The notes under the pieces: generated by a model
Told to the model about the DNA's origin: nothing
Database searches by the model: none
The model's input: the letters and a program-made list of their open reading frames with translations, nothing else
Translations under genes and position numbers: made by a program
Shown here: in pieces, positions 46,981 through 56,762 of the stretch
How the letters are laid out: each line of letters opens with the position of its first letter
Position numbering within the stretch: position 1 is the first letter of the stretch
From: Kushneria phyllosphaerae
GTDB lineage: Bacteria; Pseudomonadota; Gammaproteobacteria; Pseudomonadales; Halomonadaceae
Length of the DNA: 64,000 bases
Direction: 5' to 3'
Assembly (NCBI RefSeq): GCF_900312995.1
Contig: NZ_ONZI01000001.1
Location: 620,001-684,000, forward strand

Positions 46981-47610
46981 TCAGCGGGTTACGGTCAACA
47001 GGCGCAGGCCCAGGCCAATAAAGACCGTGCCCAGCAGATGATCCATCCATTTTGTGAGGCGCTGTCGCCGGCGCAGCCAGTCGGACAGCCGCGCCGCGCC
47101 CAGGATGATGCCAAGCTCGATCGGAATCGCCACGGCCACCGTCAATGTGCCCAGTGCCAGCAGCTGTGCTGCCACCGGGCCGCCATCAGGGCGCACGAAC
47201 TGGGGCAGAAAGGCCATGAAAAAAAGTGCCGTTTTGGGGTTGAACAGGTCTACCAGCACACCCTGGCGAAAGGCGCCCCATGCCCCGTTGATTCGTCCGT
47301 TCGTGGCGGGCGCCTGAAACTGGCTGCCGGCGCTGCGGATTGCCTGGACACCGAGATAGAACAGATACAGTGCGCCTGCCAGCTTGACGGCGGTAAACGC
47401 CGTGGCGGAGGCCATGACAATGGCGGAAAGCCCCAGGGCGGCGGCCAGCACATGCACCATCGCCCCGCACCAGAGACCCGCGCCGGCGGCCAGTCCCTCG
47501 CGTCGGCCGCCGCTGGCACTTCGCGCCATGAGATAGAGCATGTCCGGTCCCGGCGTCAGATTGATCATCAGCGCCGCACCCAGAAAAAGCCCCCAGTAGG
47601 TCATGTCCAT
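46981..47610 (-). CDS. LysE/RhtB-family amino-acid exporter
   Basis: 209 residues, about six membrane segments. LINLTPGPDMLYLMARSASG at the N-terminus is the RhtB/LysE signature and LFNPKTALFFMAFLPQF is conserved. Exports an amino acid such as threonine, homoserine or lysine; substrate unknown. It ends 12 bases from the convergent waaF and is downstream of ddl. Confidence 0.88.
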   Translation of the reverse strand: MDMTYWGLFLGAALMINLTPGPDMLYLMARSASGGRREGLAAGAGLWCGAMVHVLAAALGLSAIVMASATAFTAVKLAGALYLFYLGVQAIRSAGSQFQAPATNGRINGAWGAFRQGVLVDLFNPKTALFFMAFLPQFVRPDGGPVAAQLLALGTLTVAVAIPIELGIILGAARLSDWLRRRQRLTKWMDHLLGTVFIGLGLRLLTVTR

Positions 47611-47659
47611 GGCCGTCCCCGGTGATGGCCCCTCAAGCAGGCCATTGCCTGTTCGTGTC

Positions 47660-48763
47660 TCAGTCGTGGCGGTTGCTGTCCAGCGCCTGATCGCGGGCGT
47701 GACGCTCCAGGGCCAGTTCGATCAGACGCGTGACCAGCTCCGGATAGGCCATGCCGCTGGCCTGCCAGAGCTTGGGGTACATGCTGATGCGGGTAAACCC
47801 GGGGAGCGTATTGACCTCGTTGATGATCACGCGGTTGTCCGGGGTCAAAAACACATCCACGCGGGCCAGACCCTGACACTCCAGCGTTTTGAAGGCCTCC
47901 AGCGCGATGCGGCGAATCTCGTCGCTGGCGGTAGCGTCAATATCGGCCGGTACGGCAACGGCCGCCCCGGACTCGCTGATGTATTTGGTGTCGTAGGAGT
48001 AGAAGCCGTCATCGTTGAGCACGATCTCACCGCACACGCTGGCCTCGGGCGTGTCGTTGCCGAGAATGGCGCACTCGATCTCGCGGCCCTGGATGGCTGA
48101 CTCTACCAGCACCTTGTGGTCAAAGGAGAGCGCCAGTGCCAGTGCCTTTTGCAGCGACTCGGCGCTGTCCACGCGGCTGACCCCGACCGAGGAGCCCTGA
48201 TTGGCCGGCTTGACGAACAGCGGCGTCCCCAGCTGCTCGCACAGGGCGTTAAAATCGGCGCTGGCGGCACTTTTGCGGGTGAGGGTAACAAAGGGGGCTA
48301 CGGCAAGGCCGGCGTCACGCAGCAATCGCTTGGTGACGTCCTTGTCCATGCTCACCGCCGAGCCCAGCACGCCGCTGCCGACAAAGGGCAGATTGGCCAT
48401 GCGCAAAAGACCCTGTAGCGAGCCATCTTCACCGAGCGTACCGTGGACAATCGGGAAGATGACGTCGAGCTGTTCCAATGCCGCCTGACGGTCGGGCTCG
48501 ATCAGCTGATCACGATCGCGACCGGGCATGACGGCCAGATCACGCTGCGAGTGATGCAGCGCGATGCTGGCCGGGTCATCGGCATGGTCCAGGTAGCGGT
48601 CGGCGTCGTTGACGTGCCACTGCCCCTGCTTGTCGATGCCAATCAGCGTGACGTCAAAGCACTTGCGATCCAGGGCGTCGACGATATTGCGGGCAGACTG
48701 CAGCGACACTTCATGCTCGGCCGATTTGCCGCCAAAGATGACCCCAACCCTGATGTTTTCCAT
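47660..48763 (-). CDS. ddl: D-alanine--D-alanine ligase (DdlA type)
   Basis: 367 residues. The N-terminus [20 protein letters not shown], the ATP-grasp segment [20 protein letters not shown] and [19 protein letters not shown] are typical DdlA motifs. Makes the D-Ala-D-Ala dipeptide for peptidoglycan. Being placed in an LPS gene region and not in the mur cluster, it may be a second copy. Confidence 0.93.
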   Translation of the reverse strand: MENIRVGVIFGGKSAEHEVSLQSARNIVDALDRKCFDVTLIGIDKQGQWHVNDADRYLDHADDPASIALHHSQRDLAVMPGRDRDQLIEPDRQAALEQLDVIFPIVHGTLGEDGSLQGLLRMANLPFVGSGVLGSAVSMDKDVTKRLLRDAGLAVAPFVTLTRKSAASADFNALCEQLGTPLFVKPANQGSSVGVSRVDSAESLQKALALALSFDHKVLVESAIQGREIECAILGNDTPEASVCGEIVLNDDGFYSYDTKYISESGAAVAVPADIDATASDEIRRIALEAFKTLECQGLARVDVFLTPDNRVIINEVNTLPGFTRISMYPKLWQASGMAYPELVTRLIELALERHARDQALDSNRHD

Positions 48764-48850
48764 GACCCCTCCCGATAAGCCTTCGTCTTTAGTGCGCGCA
48801 TGATGCCACGTTCAGGCATCGGTGTGCGTGTTCGGCGCGTGCACGCCGCC

Positions 48851-49903
48851 TCAGTTCGTGCTGGTGTCGAGCAGCCGCGCATAGAGGGTGCGGTACTGGC
48901 TGGCCATGGCCTCGGGGGTAAAGGCTTCCAGGCGCTGACAGGCACCGCGGGTCAGACGCGCGCCACGACCGGGGTCGTCCTTCATGGCCAGTACCGCGTC
49001 ATGCAGCGCCTCGGCGTCGCTGGGCGCAATCAGCACGCCGCTCTCATTGTCGATGACAATATCGGGAATGCCGTCAACATCGCTTGCAATGATCGGCACC
49101 TCGGCGTCCATGACGTCCAGCAGCGTCGAGCCCAGCCCTTCATTGCGCGAGGGAAAGACAAACAGGTCCATGGCCGCGAGATAATCGCCCACGTTGGACT
49201 GAAAGCCTTCCCAGATGACGTTGTCGAGCCCCTCGCTTTCACGCTTGAGGCGCTGCTCATCCTCACCGCTGCCCAGCAGCAGAAACACGATGTCAGGATG
49301 GGTATCGGCCAGCCGGCGGGCGGTGTCGATGATCAGGCTCTGGCCCTTGTGACGATCTACCAGCGCACCCACGTGACCGACCACGTAGCGGCCTTCAAAG
49401 CGCTGACGCAACGTCTCGACCACGGTCGTATTGCGGGTGAAGTGCGACAGGGCGCTGGGAATCCGCGTGACCGGGCACCAGTGGCGCGCCTTGAGATGCG
49501 CCTCGATGGGTGAGGAGATCGCCACCGCCGTCGCCGCGCCTCGATAGGTCTGGCGGTTGAACCACTTGTCCTTGACGGGCTGCGGCACGCGACGGGTCAG
49601 AATATAGGGCGTGCCGTTGAGCCTTGCGTGCAGCCAGGCCCAGTGGACGGCGCGTGCCTCGTGGGCGTGAATCAGATCCACCGGGGGCATGCACCGGTGG
49701 CCGACCCACATCTGATCAGCGGCCACCAGGTCGAGGTTTTCAACGCCGGACAGGGCCTGACGCAGGGGGGAATCCTGGCGGCATACCAGCGTCTGGACAA
49801 TGTCATGGGCGGCCAGTTGCTCGATCAGCAGCTGAGTCTGGCGCTCGCCGCCGCGAAAGTTGCGCGCCAGATTGACGTGACAGATATGCAAGGGATCACT
49901 CAC
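48851..49903 (-). CDS. GT4-family glycosyltransferase, LPS-core type
   Basis: 350 residues. Family features: HVNLARNFRGGERQTQLLIE at the N-terminus, VGHVGALVDRHKGQSLIIDT in the linker, and PSRNEGLGSTLLDVMDAEVP, the EX7E-like motif with Asp at the second position. Cytoplasmic retaining glycosyltransferase that presumably extends the LPS core; sugar unknown. Lies between GT2 and ddl on the same strand. Confidence 0.85.
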   Translation of the reverse strand: MSDPLHICHVNLARNFRGGERQTQLLIEQLAAHDIVQTLVCRQDSPLRQALSGVENLDLVAADQMWVGHRCMPPVDLIHAHEARAVHWAWLHARLNGTPYILTRRVPQPVKDKWFNRQTYRGAATAVAISSPIEAHLKARHWCPVTRIPSALSHFTRNTTVVETLRQRFEGRYVVGHVGALVDRHKGQSLIIDTARRLADTHPDIVFLLLGSGEDEQRLKRESEGLDNVIWEGFQSNVGDYLAAMDLFVFPSRNEGLGSTLLDVMDAEVPIIASDVDGIPDIVIDNESGVLIAPSDAEALHDAVLAMKDDPGRGARLTRGACQRLEAFTPEAMASQYRTLYARLLDTSTN

Positions 49904-50011
49904 CTGTAAGGAAATCGATGGGCCAAGGGTGGCGCATGAAGTGGCAGCAGGGCCAGTGATGATGCCAAAGTCGACGTCGGTGCGGGGGGAGCCATCGACG
50001 CCGTCACGGGA

Positions 50012-50821
50012 TTACCAGACCCGGTTGAAGTCCTCACGCTCGCGCACCTGCGGGTCACGCTGAAACTCCAGAAGCTTGGCGTATTTCAGGTAGGCGTTGA
50101 CGGCGGCCGAGAGCGAGACCGACAGGCCGTCCAGCCCCGCCAGACAGCCGCGCTGAAACAGGTATTTGCGCATGAAGGCGTTGGCACCGTGGATAAACGG
50201 TGAGCAGGCGTTCACCTTTTTGCCCTTGAGATACATGATCTTGGCCGCTCGAGTGGAAAAGCGACCGCCGGCCTTGGTGAAAAGCTCGGCAAGATTTGCA
50301 AACGAGTAGTGCTCCAGATCAGCGTCCAGCTCACACGGGGCGCTGGCCTGAACGCTTGAGTGCTGGCGCGAGTCGGAAAAGCCCGTACGCTCGCGGTCAA
50401 AGAGTCTGATGCAGTAATCGGGGTACCAGCCGCAGCGCTTCACCCAGCGGGAGCCGATAAAATTGCGCCGGCGCAGGGCAAAGCCGTCATGCTCGGTGGT
50501 CGAAAGCGACAGCGCCTGCACCACGCTCACGGCCTGCTCGGTCAGACGCTCATCGGCGTCCAGCGACAGCACCCAGCGGTGCGTGGCAGCGCCCGGCCCG
50601 ACGTTTTTCTGCGGCCCGTCGCCCAGATAGGGCTGCTCGATCACGTGCGCGCCCGCGGCCCGGGCGAGCGCGCAGGTCTCATCCGTGGAACCGGAATCCA
50701 CCACGATCAGCTCATCGCACACGCGCGACAGCGAGGCCAGACAGGCCTCGATGTTCGCCGCTTCGTTGAGCGTGATCACCACACCAGTGATCGGCGTGCG
50801 TGAGGTGGCCTGGGAGGTCAT
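50012..50821 (-). CDS. GT2-family glycosyltransferase (WaaE/KdtX-like)
   Basis: 269 residues. GVVITLNEAANIEACLAS, LIVVDSGSTDETCALARAAG and VLSLDADERLT (DxD region) match WaaE/KdtX beta-1,4-glucosyltransferases that add glucose to heptose I. Start overlaps the end of the DUF3413-like gene by 4 bases, so it is translationally coupled to it. Confidence 0.88.
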   Translation of the reverse strand: MTSQATSRTPITGVVITLNEAANIEACLASLSRVCDELIVVDSGSTDETCALARAAGAHVIEQPYLGDGPQKNVGPGAATHRWVLSLDADERLTEQAVSVVQALSLSTTEHDGFALRRRNFIGSRWVKRCGWYPDYCIRLFDRERTGFSDSRQHSSVQASAPCELDADLEHYSFANLAELFTKAGGRFSTRAAKIMYLKGKKVNACSPFIHGANAFMRKYLFQRGCLAGLDGLSVSLSAAVNAYLKYAKLLEFQRDPQVREREDFNRVW

Positions 50822-51558
50822 GGGCTCTCCTCGCCATCACCGGGGAGCGTGGAGGTATCGCGTTCGGTCGGGTCAACGCTGTCATCGATGGCCGGCCCGT
50901 CATTGCGGTCGCGCTGGGTGGCGGCTTCACGGGCTTCGGGCACCGGCGTGGCGGGTTCGCCCATCAGGGCCTGGCTGTCGGCGTCGCTGGAATGAAGGAG
51001 TGCGGTCTGGTCGGTGTCGGTAGCAATATCGATACCCACGCTTGCGATCAGCAGCGCCGGCATCAGCAGCACCAGACTCCAGACCGGGAACGTGATGCGC
51101 CGTGCGCGGGCCATGATGCGCCAGGAAAGCCACAGTTCGACCAGTGCGATCAGTACCACCCCACCGCCGGTGATCGCCCACTGGATGATGGACAGCACTG
51201 GCTTGTCGTCACCCGACATATCCACCAGATGCTCGCCGACGGCGCTAAAGATCTGGGTGTCCATCCACAGCGCGCCAAGCCCCAGTGTGCCCAGCACGGC
51301 GCATGGCCAGATCAGCATGCGACGCTTCAAAAACAGCGACAGCAGTGCCGGCAGCAGCCAGACCGCCACGGCCAGAGTGCCAAAGCCGCCCAGCCAGGCG
51401 CAGACCAGCCAGAGGATCCCCAGACCTTCCTGGGGCATCTGGGCGATCGGCAGATAGCGTAGCGACAGCAGCCATACGAAAATCAGGTTAAAGAGGGCAA
51501 AAAAGGCCGTGGCGCGCAGTCGAAACCGCAGGGAATCTTCACTTGAACGAGGAGGCAT
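50818..51558 (-). CDS. Stand-alone DUF3413-like membrane protein (PbgA/YejM N-domain type)
   Basis: 246 residues with five hydrophobic segments. The first part, ATAFFALFNLIFVWLLSLRY, and the region around GALWMDTQIFSAVGEHLVDM resemble the five-helix N-terminal domain of PbgA/YejM (FALFNILLSLVIGSRYLF in E. coli). The periplasmic sulfatase-like domain of PbgA is missing; instead there is a short acidic tail of about 70 residues. PbgA senses LPS and controls LpxC through LapB. Its place between kdkA and a core glycosyltransferase suggests a role in LPS (inference from weak similarity). Confidence 0.7.
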   Translation of the reverse strand: MPPRSSEDSLRFRLRATAFFALFNLIFVWLLSLRYLPIAQMPQEGLGILWLVCAWLGGFGTLAVAVWLLPALLSLFLKRRMLIWPCAVLGTLGLGALWMDTQIFSAVGEHLVDMSGDDKPVLSIIQWAITGGGVVLIALVELWLSWRIMARARRITFPVWSLVLLMPALLIASVGIDIATDTDQTALLHSSDADSQALMGEPATPVPEAREAATQRDRNDGPAIDDSVDPTERDTSTLPGDGEESP

Positions 51559-51561
51559 GAT

Positions 51562-52284
51562 CTAACTCGATTGGTATCCGTGGTTGATGGGGGCCATGAG
51601 GATTTTGGCCTGTCCGGGCGCAAACTTTTCCAGAGAACGCTCAAGGCGTGCAAGATTGCCTGCCTGCCAGTGGCCTGCACTGCGCAGTCGGCAACGGTCC
51701 AGATCGATCAGCCAGGGCGTGTCTCGATCATCGATCAGAATATTGCGGGCATTGAGATCAACATGGTCAAGCCCTTCGTCATGAAAGCGACGGATCATGC
51801 GACCACACGCCGTCAGCAGTGCGTCATGGCGAGTGGCCGCCCCAGGGGCCTGGATCAGCGAGGCCAGCGGTTGCGCGCCCTCGATGCGCCGGGTGATGAG
51901 GGCGGCCTGATAGAGCGCTCCGCTGCGCCAGGCACAGGCGCCAATCGGTTGCGGTACCGGCAGTCCGCGCTCAAAAAGCGTGGCCAGCAGCCGACATTCG
52001 CGAAAGGCGCGGTTGCGCTCAGGCCCTGTCCAGACATAATGCTCGGCGCTTAGACGTGCAACAAGGCCGCCGCGGCGATAATGCCGCAGCACCCATGCCT
52101 GATCACCGGCCTGCACGAACAGGCTTTCGCCGCGTCCGGGCGCCTGACCGGTGACGGCATGACGCAAGCGCCACCAGTCGCCGGTGAACTGTTCGGGCAT
52201 CAGTGCCGGCTGGCCGGTTTGTGGGGCCGTTTGAGCATCATATAGAATGTGCGCATTCGCTTTTCGGGACGTAATCATCCGCAT
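51562..52284 (-). CDS. kdkA: 3-deoxy-D-manno-octulosonic acid (Kdo) kinase
   Basis: About 240 residues; start at ATG 52284 or 52278. Compared with Haemophilus KdkA it keeps VLRHYRRGGLVARLS, ERGLPVPQPIGA, HDEGLDHVDLNARNILID (catalytic loop) and WLIDLDRCRLRSAGHWQ. It phosphorylates the single Kdo on lipid A. The N-terminus NAHILYD aligns with that of Haemophilus, so the start is near 52280. This start shares bases with the divergent heptosyltransferase start. The ORF could be read upstream to 52599, but that part is antisense to the next gene. Confidence 0.9.
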   Translation of the reverse strand: MRMITSRKANAHILYDAQTAPQTGQPALMPEQFTGDWWRLRHAVTGQAPGRGESLFVQAGDQAWVLRHYRRGGLVARLSAEHYVWTGPERNRAFRECRLLATLFERGLPVPQPIGACAWRSGALYQAALITRRIEGAQPLASLIQAPGAATRHDALLTACGRMIRRFHDEGLDHVDLNARNILIDDRDTPWLIDLDRCRLRSAGHWQAGNLARLERSLEKFAPGQAKILMAPINHGYQSS

Positions 52285-53386
52285 GAAGCATCCTTTGCCC
52301 GCGCAACCCGCGCATATCTGTGTATTGCGGTTATCCGCACTCGGCGATGTCTGCAATCTCGTGCCGACCGTTCGGGCGTTGCAACGCCAGTGGCCCGACG
52401 CCCGGATCACCTGGATCATCGGTCGGGGGGAGCACAGTTTACTGGCCGGCCTCCCCGGGGTCGAGTTCGTGGTGTATGACAAGTCCACCGGACTTGCCGG
52501 CATGCGCGCCATCTGGCGCGAGTTGCGCGAGACGCCCTTTGACGTGCTGTTGCACATGCAGCAGTCCATTCGCGCCAGCGTGCTGTCGCTGGGGCTCAAG
52601 GCCCGTGTGCGTCTGGGCTACGATCGTGCCCGTGCCAAGGACTGGCAGACCTGGTTTACCAACCGTCAGCTCACGCCACATCCGAAAGCGCACGTGCTCG
52701 AGTCCTTCATGGATTTTGCCCGTGAGCTGGGCGTTGACGATGACCGGCTCGAGTGGGGAATCCCGTTGCCGGACGCCGCCCGCGAGGAAGCCCGCCAGTT
52801 TCTGGCCGGTCGACCGGCGCTGGTGATCAGCCCGTGTGCCAGCCCGCGCCTTCGCAACTTTCGCAACTGGTCGGCCGAAGGCTACGCCGCCGTGATCGAG
52901 CACGCCTGGCGCCACCACGGCCTGACCACCTTCCTGACCGGTGGCACCAGCGCCCAGGAAGTCGAAATGTGCGAGCGCATCGCCGCCGGGCTCAGCGAGG
53001 CCGTGCCGGTCAACCTGCTGGGGCGCACCTCGCTCAAGGGGCTTTTGGCCATTATTGACGAGGCGCGCATGGTGATTGCGCCCGATTCCGGACCGGTCCA
53101 CATGGCCAATGCCATGAACACCCCGGTGCTGGGGCTTTTTGCCACCACCAACCCCGAGCGCGCCGCCCCCTGGTGCTGGCGCGAACACGTCGTCAATCGC
53201 TATCCCGATGCCGTGGCCACCTATCTGCACAAGCCTCTGGACGAGATCGTCTGGGGCACCCGCGTACGCCATGAGGATGCGATGTCACTGATTACCTTTG
53301 AGGATGTCATCCACCGGCTCGATGCGCTGCTGGCATTGACTGCTGACCATGAAAAGTCGACCCGGGGAGTCTCTCACGATGTTTGA
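52283..53386 (+). CDS. waaC: Heptosyltransferase I (OpsX/WaaC type)
   Basis: 367 residues from ATG 52283 ([10 protein letters not shown]). GT9 features: [35 protein letters not shown] and [20 protein letters not shown]. Closest in my recollection to OpsX of Haemophilus, which adds heptose to a phosphorylated Kdo and is likewise next to kdkA. Its end overlaps hldE by 8 bases. Confidence 0.9.
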   Translation: MKHPLPAQPAHICVLRLSALGDVCNLVPTVRALQRQWPDARITWIIGRGEHSLLAGLPGVEFVVYDKSTGLAGMRAIWRELRETPFDVLLHMQQSIRASVLSLGLKARVRLGYDRARAKDWQTWFTNRQLTPHPKAHVLESFMDFARELGVDDDRLEWGIPLPDAAREEARQFLAGRPALVISPCASPRLRNFRNWSAEGYAAVIEHAWRHHGLTTFLTGGTSAQEVEMCERIAAGLSEAVPVNLLGRTSLKGLLAIIDEARMVIAPDSGPVHMANAMNTPVLGLFATTNPERAAPWCWREHVVNRYPDAVATYLHKPLDEIVWGTRVRHEDAMSLITFEDVIHRLDALLALTADHEKSTRGVSHDV

Positions 53387-54830
53387 TCCTGCCCTGCTGG
53401 CCGATGCCCGCGTGATGGTCGTGGGTGACGTCATGCTGGACCGCTACTGGCACGGTCCGACCTCGCGCATCTCGCCCGAAGCGCCGGTGCCGGTGGTCCG
53501 TGTCGATGACAGCGAGGACCGACCGGGTGGCGCGGCCAACGTGGCGCTCAACATTGCCGCATTGAAGGCACAGGTCACGCTCTCCGGGCTGATAGGGTGT
53601 GATGACAACGCCGCCATTCTGGATGAGCTGCTGGCCCGCGCCGGAATCGTCTCGCGCTTTCAGCGCAGTCCCGAGATTCCGACCATTACCAAGTTGCGGG
53701 TGATGAGTCGCAATCAGCAGCTGATCCGGCTGGATTTCGAGTCCTCGCTGGAGGCCGTCAATACCGACGCCATGATGGCGCAGGTCGGCGAGGCGCTCGG
53801 TGATACCGACCTGATGATCCTGTCCGATTACGGCAAGGGGACGCTGGCGCAGGTGCAGGCGTTGATCGAGGCCGGCCGCCGCGCCGGCAAGCGGGTGTTG
53901 ATCGATCCCAAGGGCAGCGATTTTCACCGCTATCGGGGCGCAAGCATCATTACCCCCAATTTAAGCGAGTTCGAGACCGTGGTCGGGCGCTGCCACAGCG
54001 AGGAAGCGCTGACCTCGCGCGGGGAAGCGTTGCGCGCTGAACTCGAGCTCGAGGCGCTTTTGATTACCCGCAGCGAGCGGGGCATGACGCTGATTCGTGC
54101 AGGCCATCCGCCGCTGCATCTGCCGACCCGCGCGCAGGAGGTCTTTGACGTGACCGGCGCCGGCGATACGGTGATTGGTGTGCTGGGGCTGGCGCTGGCC
54201 GCGGGGCAGAGCCTGCCGGATGCCATGGCGATGGCCAATCTGGCCGCCGGGCTGGTGGTGGCCAAGCCCGGTACCGCCACGGTGTCGGTGGCCGAGATCG
54301 AGGCGGCACTGAGTGCCGATCACGGCGTGGCGGCCGGACACGGCGTGATCGATGTCGATACGCTGACGGCTGCCGTGCGCGCCGCGCAGGTCGGTGGAGA
54401 GCGTATCGTCATGACCAACGGCTGCTTTGATCTGCTGCATGCCGGTCATGTCAGCTATCTGGAGCAGGCCCGTGCCCAGGGCGATCGTCTGATTGTGGCC
54501 GTCAACGATGATGCCTCGGTCACCCGGCTCAAGGGTGAGGGCCGCCCGATCACGCCGCTGGCACACCGCATGGCAGTGCTGGCCGGCCTGCGCGCCGTGG
54601 ACTGGGTGGTGGCCTTTGGCGAGGACACGCCGGCCGAGCTGATTGGTACCGTGCTGCCGGATGTGCTGGTCAAGGGCGGTGACTATCGCATCGAGGAGAT
54701 CGCCGGCGGTGAGGCCGTCATGGCCAACGGTGGCGAGGTGCGGGTGCTGGGCTTTGAAGAAGGGTTGTCCACGACCGGCACCATCAGCGCGATCGTCTCG
54801 CGCAGTGCGCGTCGCGGCGAACAGGAGTAG
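53379..54830 (+). CDS. hldE: Bifunctional heptose-7-phosphate kinase / heptose-1-phosphate adenylyltransferase
   Basis: 483 residues from ATG 53379, with GGGGAG 9 bases before it. N-terminal PfkB-type kinase with [17 protein letters not shown] and [18 protein letters not shown]-terminal adenylyltransferase with [20 protein letters not shown]. Provides the first and third steps of ADP-heptose synthesis, with GmhB (33200-33781) between them and HldD after them. E. coli HldE has 477 residues. Confidence 0.95.
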   Translation: MFDPALLADARVMVVGDVMLDRYWHGPTSRISPEAPVPVVRVDDSEDRPGGAANVALNIAALKAQVTLSGLIGCDDNAAILDELLARAGIVSRFQRSPEIPTITKLRVMSRNQQLIRLDFESSLEAVNTDAMMAQVGEALGDTDLMILSDYGKGTLAQVQALIEAGRRAGKRVLIDPKGSDFHRYRGASIITPNLSEFETVVGRCHSEEALTSRGEALRAELELEALLITRSERGMTLIRAGHPPLHLPTRAQEVFDVTGAGDTVIGVLGLALAAGQSLPDAMAMANLAAGLVVAKPGTATVSVAEIEAALSADHGVAAGHGVIDVDTLTAAVRAAQVGGERIVMTNGCFDLLHAGHVSYLEQARAQGDRLIVAVNDDASVTRLKGEGRPITPLAHRMAVLAGLRAVDWVVAFGEDTPAELIGTVLPDVLVKGGDYRIEEIAGGEAVMANGGEVRVLGFEEGLSTTGTISAIVSRSARRGEQE

Positions 54831-54837
54831 CGCCCTC

Positions 54838-56148
54838 GTGGGAAGACGTCTCTACTCGGCCCTTTTATATGCGCTGTCTCCACTGATCTGGCGTCGCCTG
54901 CGCCGTGAACGTCTGCAGGATCATCCTCGCGGCGAGCGGCTGGGGCGCATCCCGTCCTATCAGGCAGAGCGTGTGCTGTGGGTACATGCCGCCTCAGTGG
55001 GGGAGGTGATAACCGCCCGGCCGCTGATTCGCTCGCTGATCGATGACTATCCCGAACACCGGGTGGTCGTGACCACCATGACGGCCACCGGCGCACGTCA
55101 GGTGCAGACGCTGTTTGGCGATCTGGTGACGCACCATTTCGTGGCGCTGGATTTCCCCGGTGCGACCCGACGTTTCGTGCAGCGACTGGCGCCTGAAATC
55201 GCCATCATTGTCGAAACCGAAATCTGGCCCAATCTGATCTACGCCTGCGCGATGGCGGGCGTCCCGGTCACCATCGTTAATGCCCGCATTACCGAACGCG
55301 GGTTTGCCCGCTATCAGCGCTTTTCAAAACTGATGGGGGAAGCCATCCGCCGTCTGGCCTGGGTGGGCGCCAAGTCCGCCGAGGATGCCAAGCGCTTTCG
55401 CGCGCTCGGCGTATCGGCCCGGCGGCTCAATGTGACCGGCGCGCTCAAGTACGACCTGCACGTCGACGAGAATGTTTTCGACAAGGCTGACGCGCTGCGT
55501 GAGCGCATCGGGGATCGCCCGGTCTGGGTGGCGGGCTCGACTCATGAGGGGGAGGAGTCACAGCTTCTGGCCGCCCATGAGCGCGTGCTGGCGCGTTTAC
55601 CCGATGCCCTGCTGATACTGGTGCCCCGTCATCCGCAGCGCTTTGATGAGGTCGCCGAGCTGTGTCTTGACCAGGGCATGTCAGTGGTCCGGCGCAGTGA
55701 AAACGCGCCCGTCGAACGGGACGCCCGGGTGTATCTGGGCGACACCATGGGCGAGCTGATGATGCTCTACGCGGCGGGGGATATTGCCTTTGTGGGTGGC
55801 TCTCTGGTCGACATTGGCGGGCACAACCTGCTGGAACCGGCTGCGATGGGGCTGCCGGTGGTCAGCGGCCCTTCATTGTCGAGCCTAGGCGATGTGGTGG
55901 CCACGCTGGATGAGGCCAATGCCCGGGTCGAAGTGAGCAGTGCCGGCATGCTGGGGGAGACGCTGGTGTCGCTGATGCTCGACGAGACGCGCCGTGACAC
56001 GCTGGGGCGCAATGCCCTGGCAGTGGTGGAGGCCAATCGCGGGGCGCTGGGGCATACCCGGGACTATCTGGGACGTCTGATCCGGGCTCGCGAGCTACAC
56101 GAGGCATGGCCGCTGGCGGATGACCGCCCGCCGGGCAGCGGACGCTAG
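54838..56148 (+). CDS. waaA: Kdo transferase
   Basis: 436 residues from a GTG at 54838 (reads VGRRLYSALLYALSPLIW), with CAGGAG upstream; the ORF extends upstream over hldE but that part is antisense-like noise. N-terminal membrane anchor, then VLWVHAASVGEVITARPLI, ETEIWPNLIYACAMAGVPV, GSTHEGEE and VGGSLVDIGGHNLLEPAAMG. Transfers Kdo to lipid A precursor at the inner membrane; probably monofunctional, since KdkA is present. The 3' end overlaps the convergent small gene by 4 bases. Confidence 0.95.
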   Translation: MGRRLYSALLYALSPLIWRRLRRERLQDHPRGERLGRIPSYQAERVLWVHAASVGEVITARPLIRSLIDDYPEHRVVVTTMTATGARQVQTLFGDLVTHHFVALDFPGATRRFVQRLAPEIAIIVETEIWPNLIYACAMAGVPVTIVNARITERGFARYQRFSKLMGEAIRRLAWVGAKSAEDAKRFRALGVSARRLNVTGALKYDLHVDENVFDKADALRERIGDRPVWVAGSTHEGEESQLLAAHERVLARLPDALLILVPRHPQRFDEVAELCLDQGMSVVRRSENAPVERDARVYLGDTMGELMMLYAAGDIAFVGGSLVDIGGHNLLEPAAMGLPVVSGPSLSSLGDVVATLDEANARVEVSSAGMLGETLVSLMLDETRRDTLGRNALAVVEANRGALGHTRDYLGRLIRARELHEAWPLADDRPPGSGR

Positions 56149-56480
56149 TGGCGTGATGCCTGCCGCCAGCCGTGCTGCCAGGCGTGGTGACTGAGATATT
56201 CGGCCAGCCGGGCACGGTTGCCGCTCATGGGGCGGCCGGGGTCGAGGATGGACGTGCGACACATCAGCGTGTACTGATAACGCTCGACGTTGAACCAGAC
56301 GCTCATCAGTGGCCTTACCGTTTCGCTGTGGGCCAGTTCGAAATAAAGGGAGTGGTCCGCACCCCTGACCCGTACGCCTTCGATGCCCAGCGCGTCATGG
56401 GCGTCCAGCAGCGCGCGGCGCAGCTGATGCAGGGAGGCCGGCGGATTCGACCTGAAGGAAAGATCATTGCTCTGTCGCAT
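56145..56480 (-). CDS. Hypothetical protein, 111 residues
   Basis: ATG at 56480 (MRQSNDLSFRS) with AGGG before it; a longer reading to 56552 lacks a ribosome site. Compact protein rich in Arg/His with several aromatic residues (LMSVWFNVERYQYTLMC); no signal peptide or membrane helix. No family recognised. It converges on waaA. The base composition is like the neighbours, which supports a real gene. Confidence 0.6.
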   Translation of the reverse strand: MRQSNDLSFRSNPPASLHQLRRALLDAHDALGIEGVRVRGADHSLYFELAHSETVRPLMSVWFNVERYQYTLMCRTSILDPGRPMSGNRARLAEYLSHHAWQHGWRQASRH

Positions 56481-56695
56481 GCAAAACCCTCTTTTTATCG
56501 TTACACGCTTGAGGTGAGACGCCTTGATGGCCCCGAGGGTCCGCCATGTCATGACACATTCACGACAGGTTCGCTCAATGTCCCGGCCGGATAGCCCATG
56601 TTGAATGCAGCGTAGCCATGGCGTACAAATAATAGTGATAAACGAGGGTAATATTCTGCGGCTAAAGTGTGATCAAGTGTTGTTAAACGGCAATA

Positions 56696-56723
56696 GGCCG
56701 TAAGTTTTCGGTAACTTACGGCC
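56696..56723. other. Perfect hairpin downstream of rpiA
   Basis: GGCCGTAAGTT-TTCGGT-AACTTACGGCC, an 11-base perfect stem 40 bases after the rpiA stop. There is no T-run on either side, so it is not a typical terminator; it may act as an mRNA 3' end or processing signal. Confidence 0.55.
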
Positions 56724-56762
56724 AGGCAGTGCAGCATGTGAGAAGCGGCAGGTTTGAGGCTG

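Noticed and set aside
52439..53272. 277-codon minus-strand ORF opposite opsX/waaC
   Set aside because: Antisense to a recognised heptosyltransferase, no family similarity.
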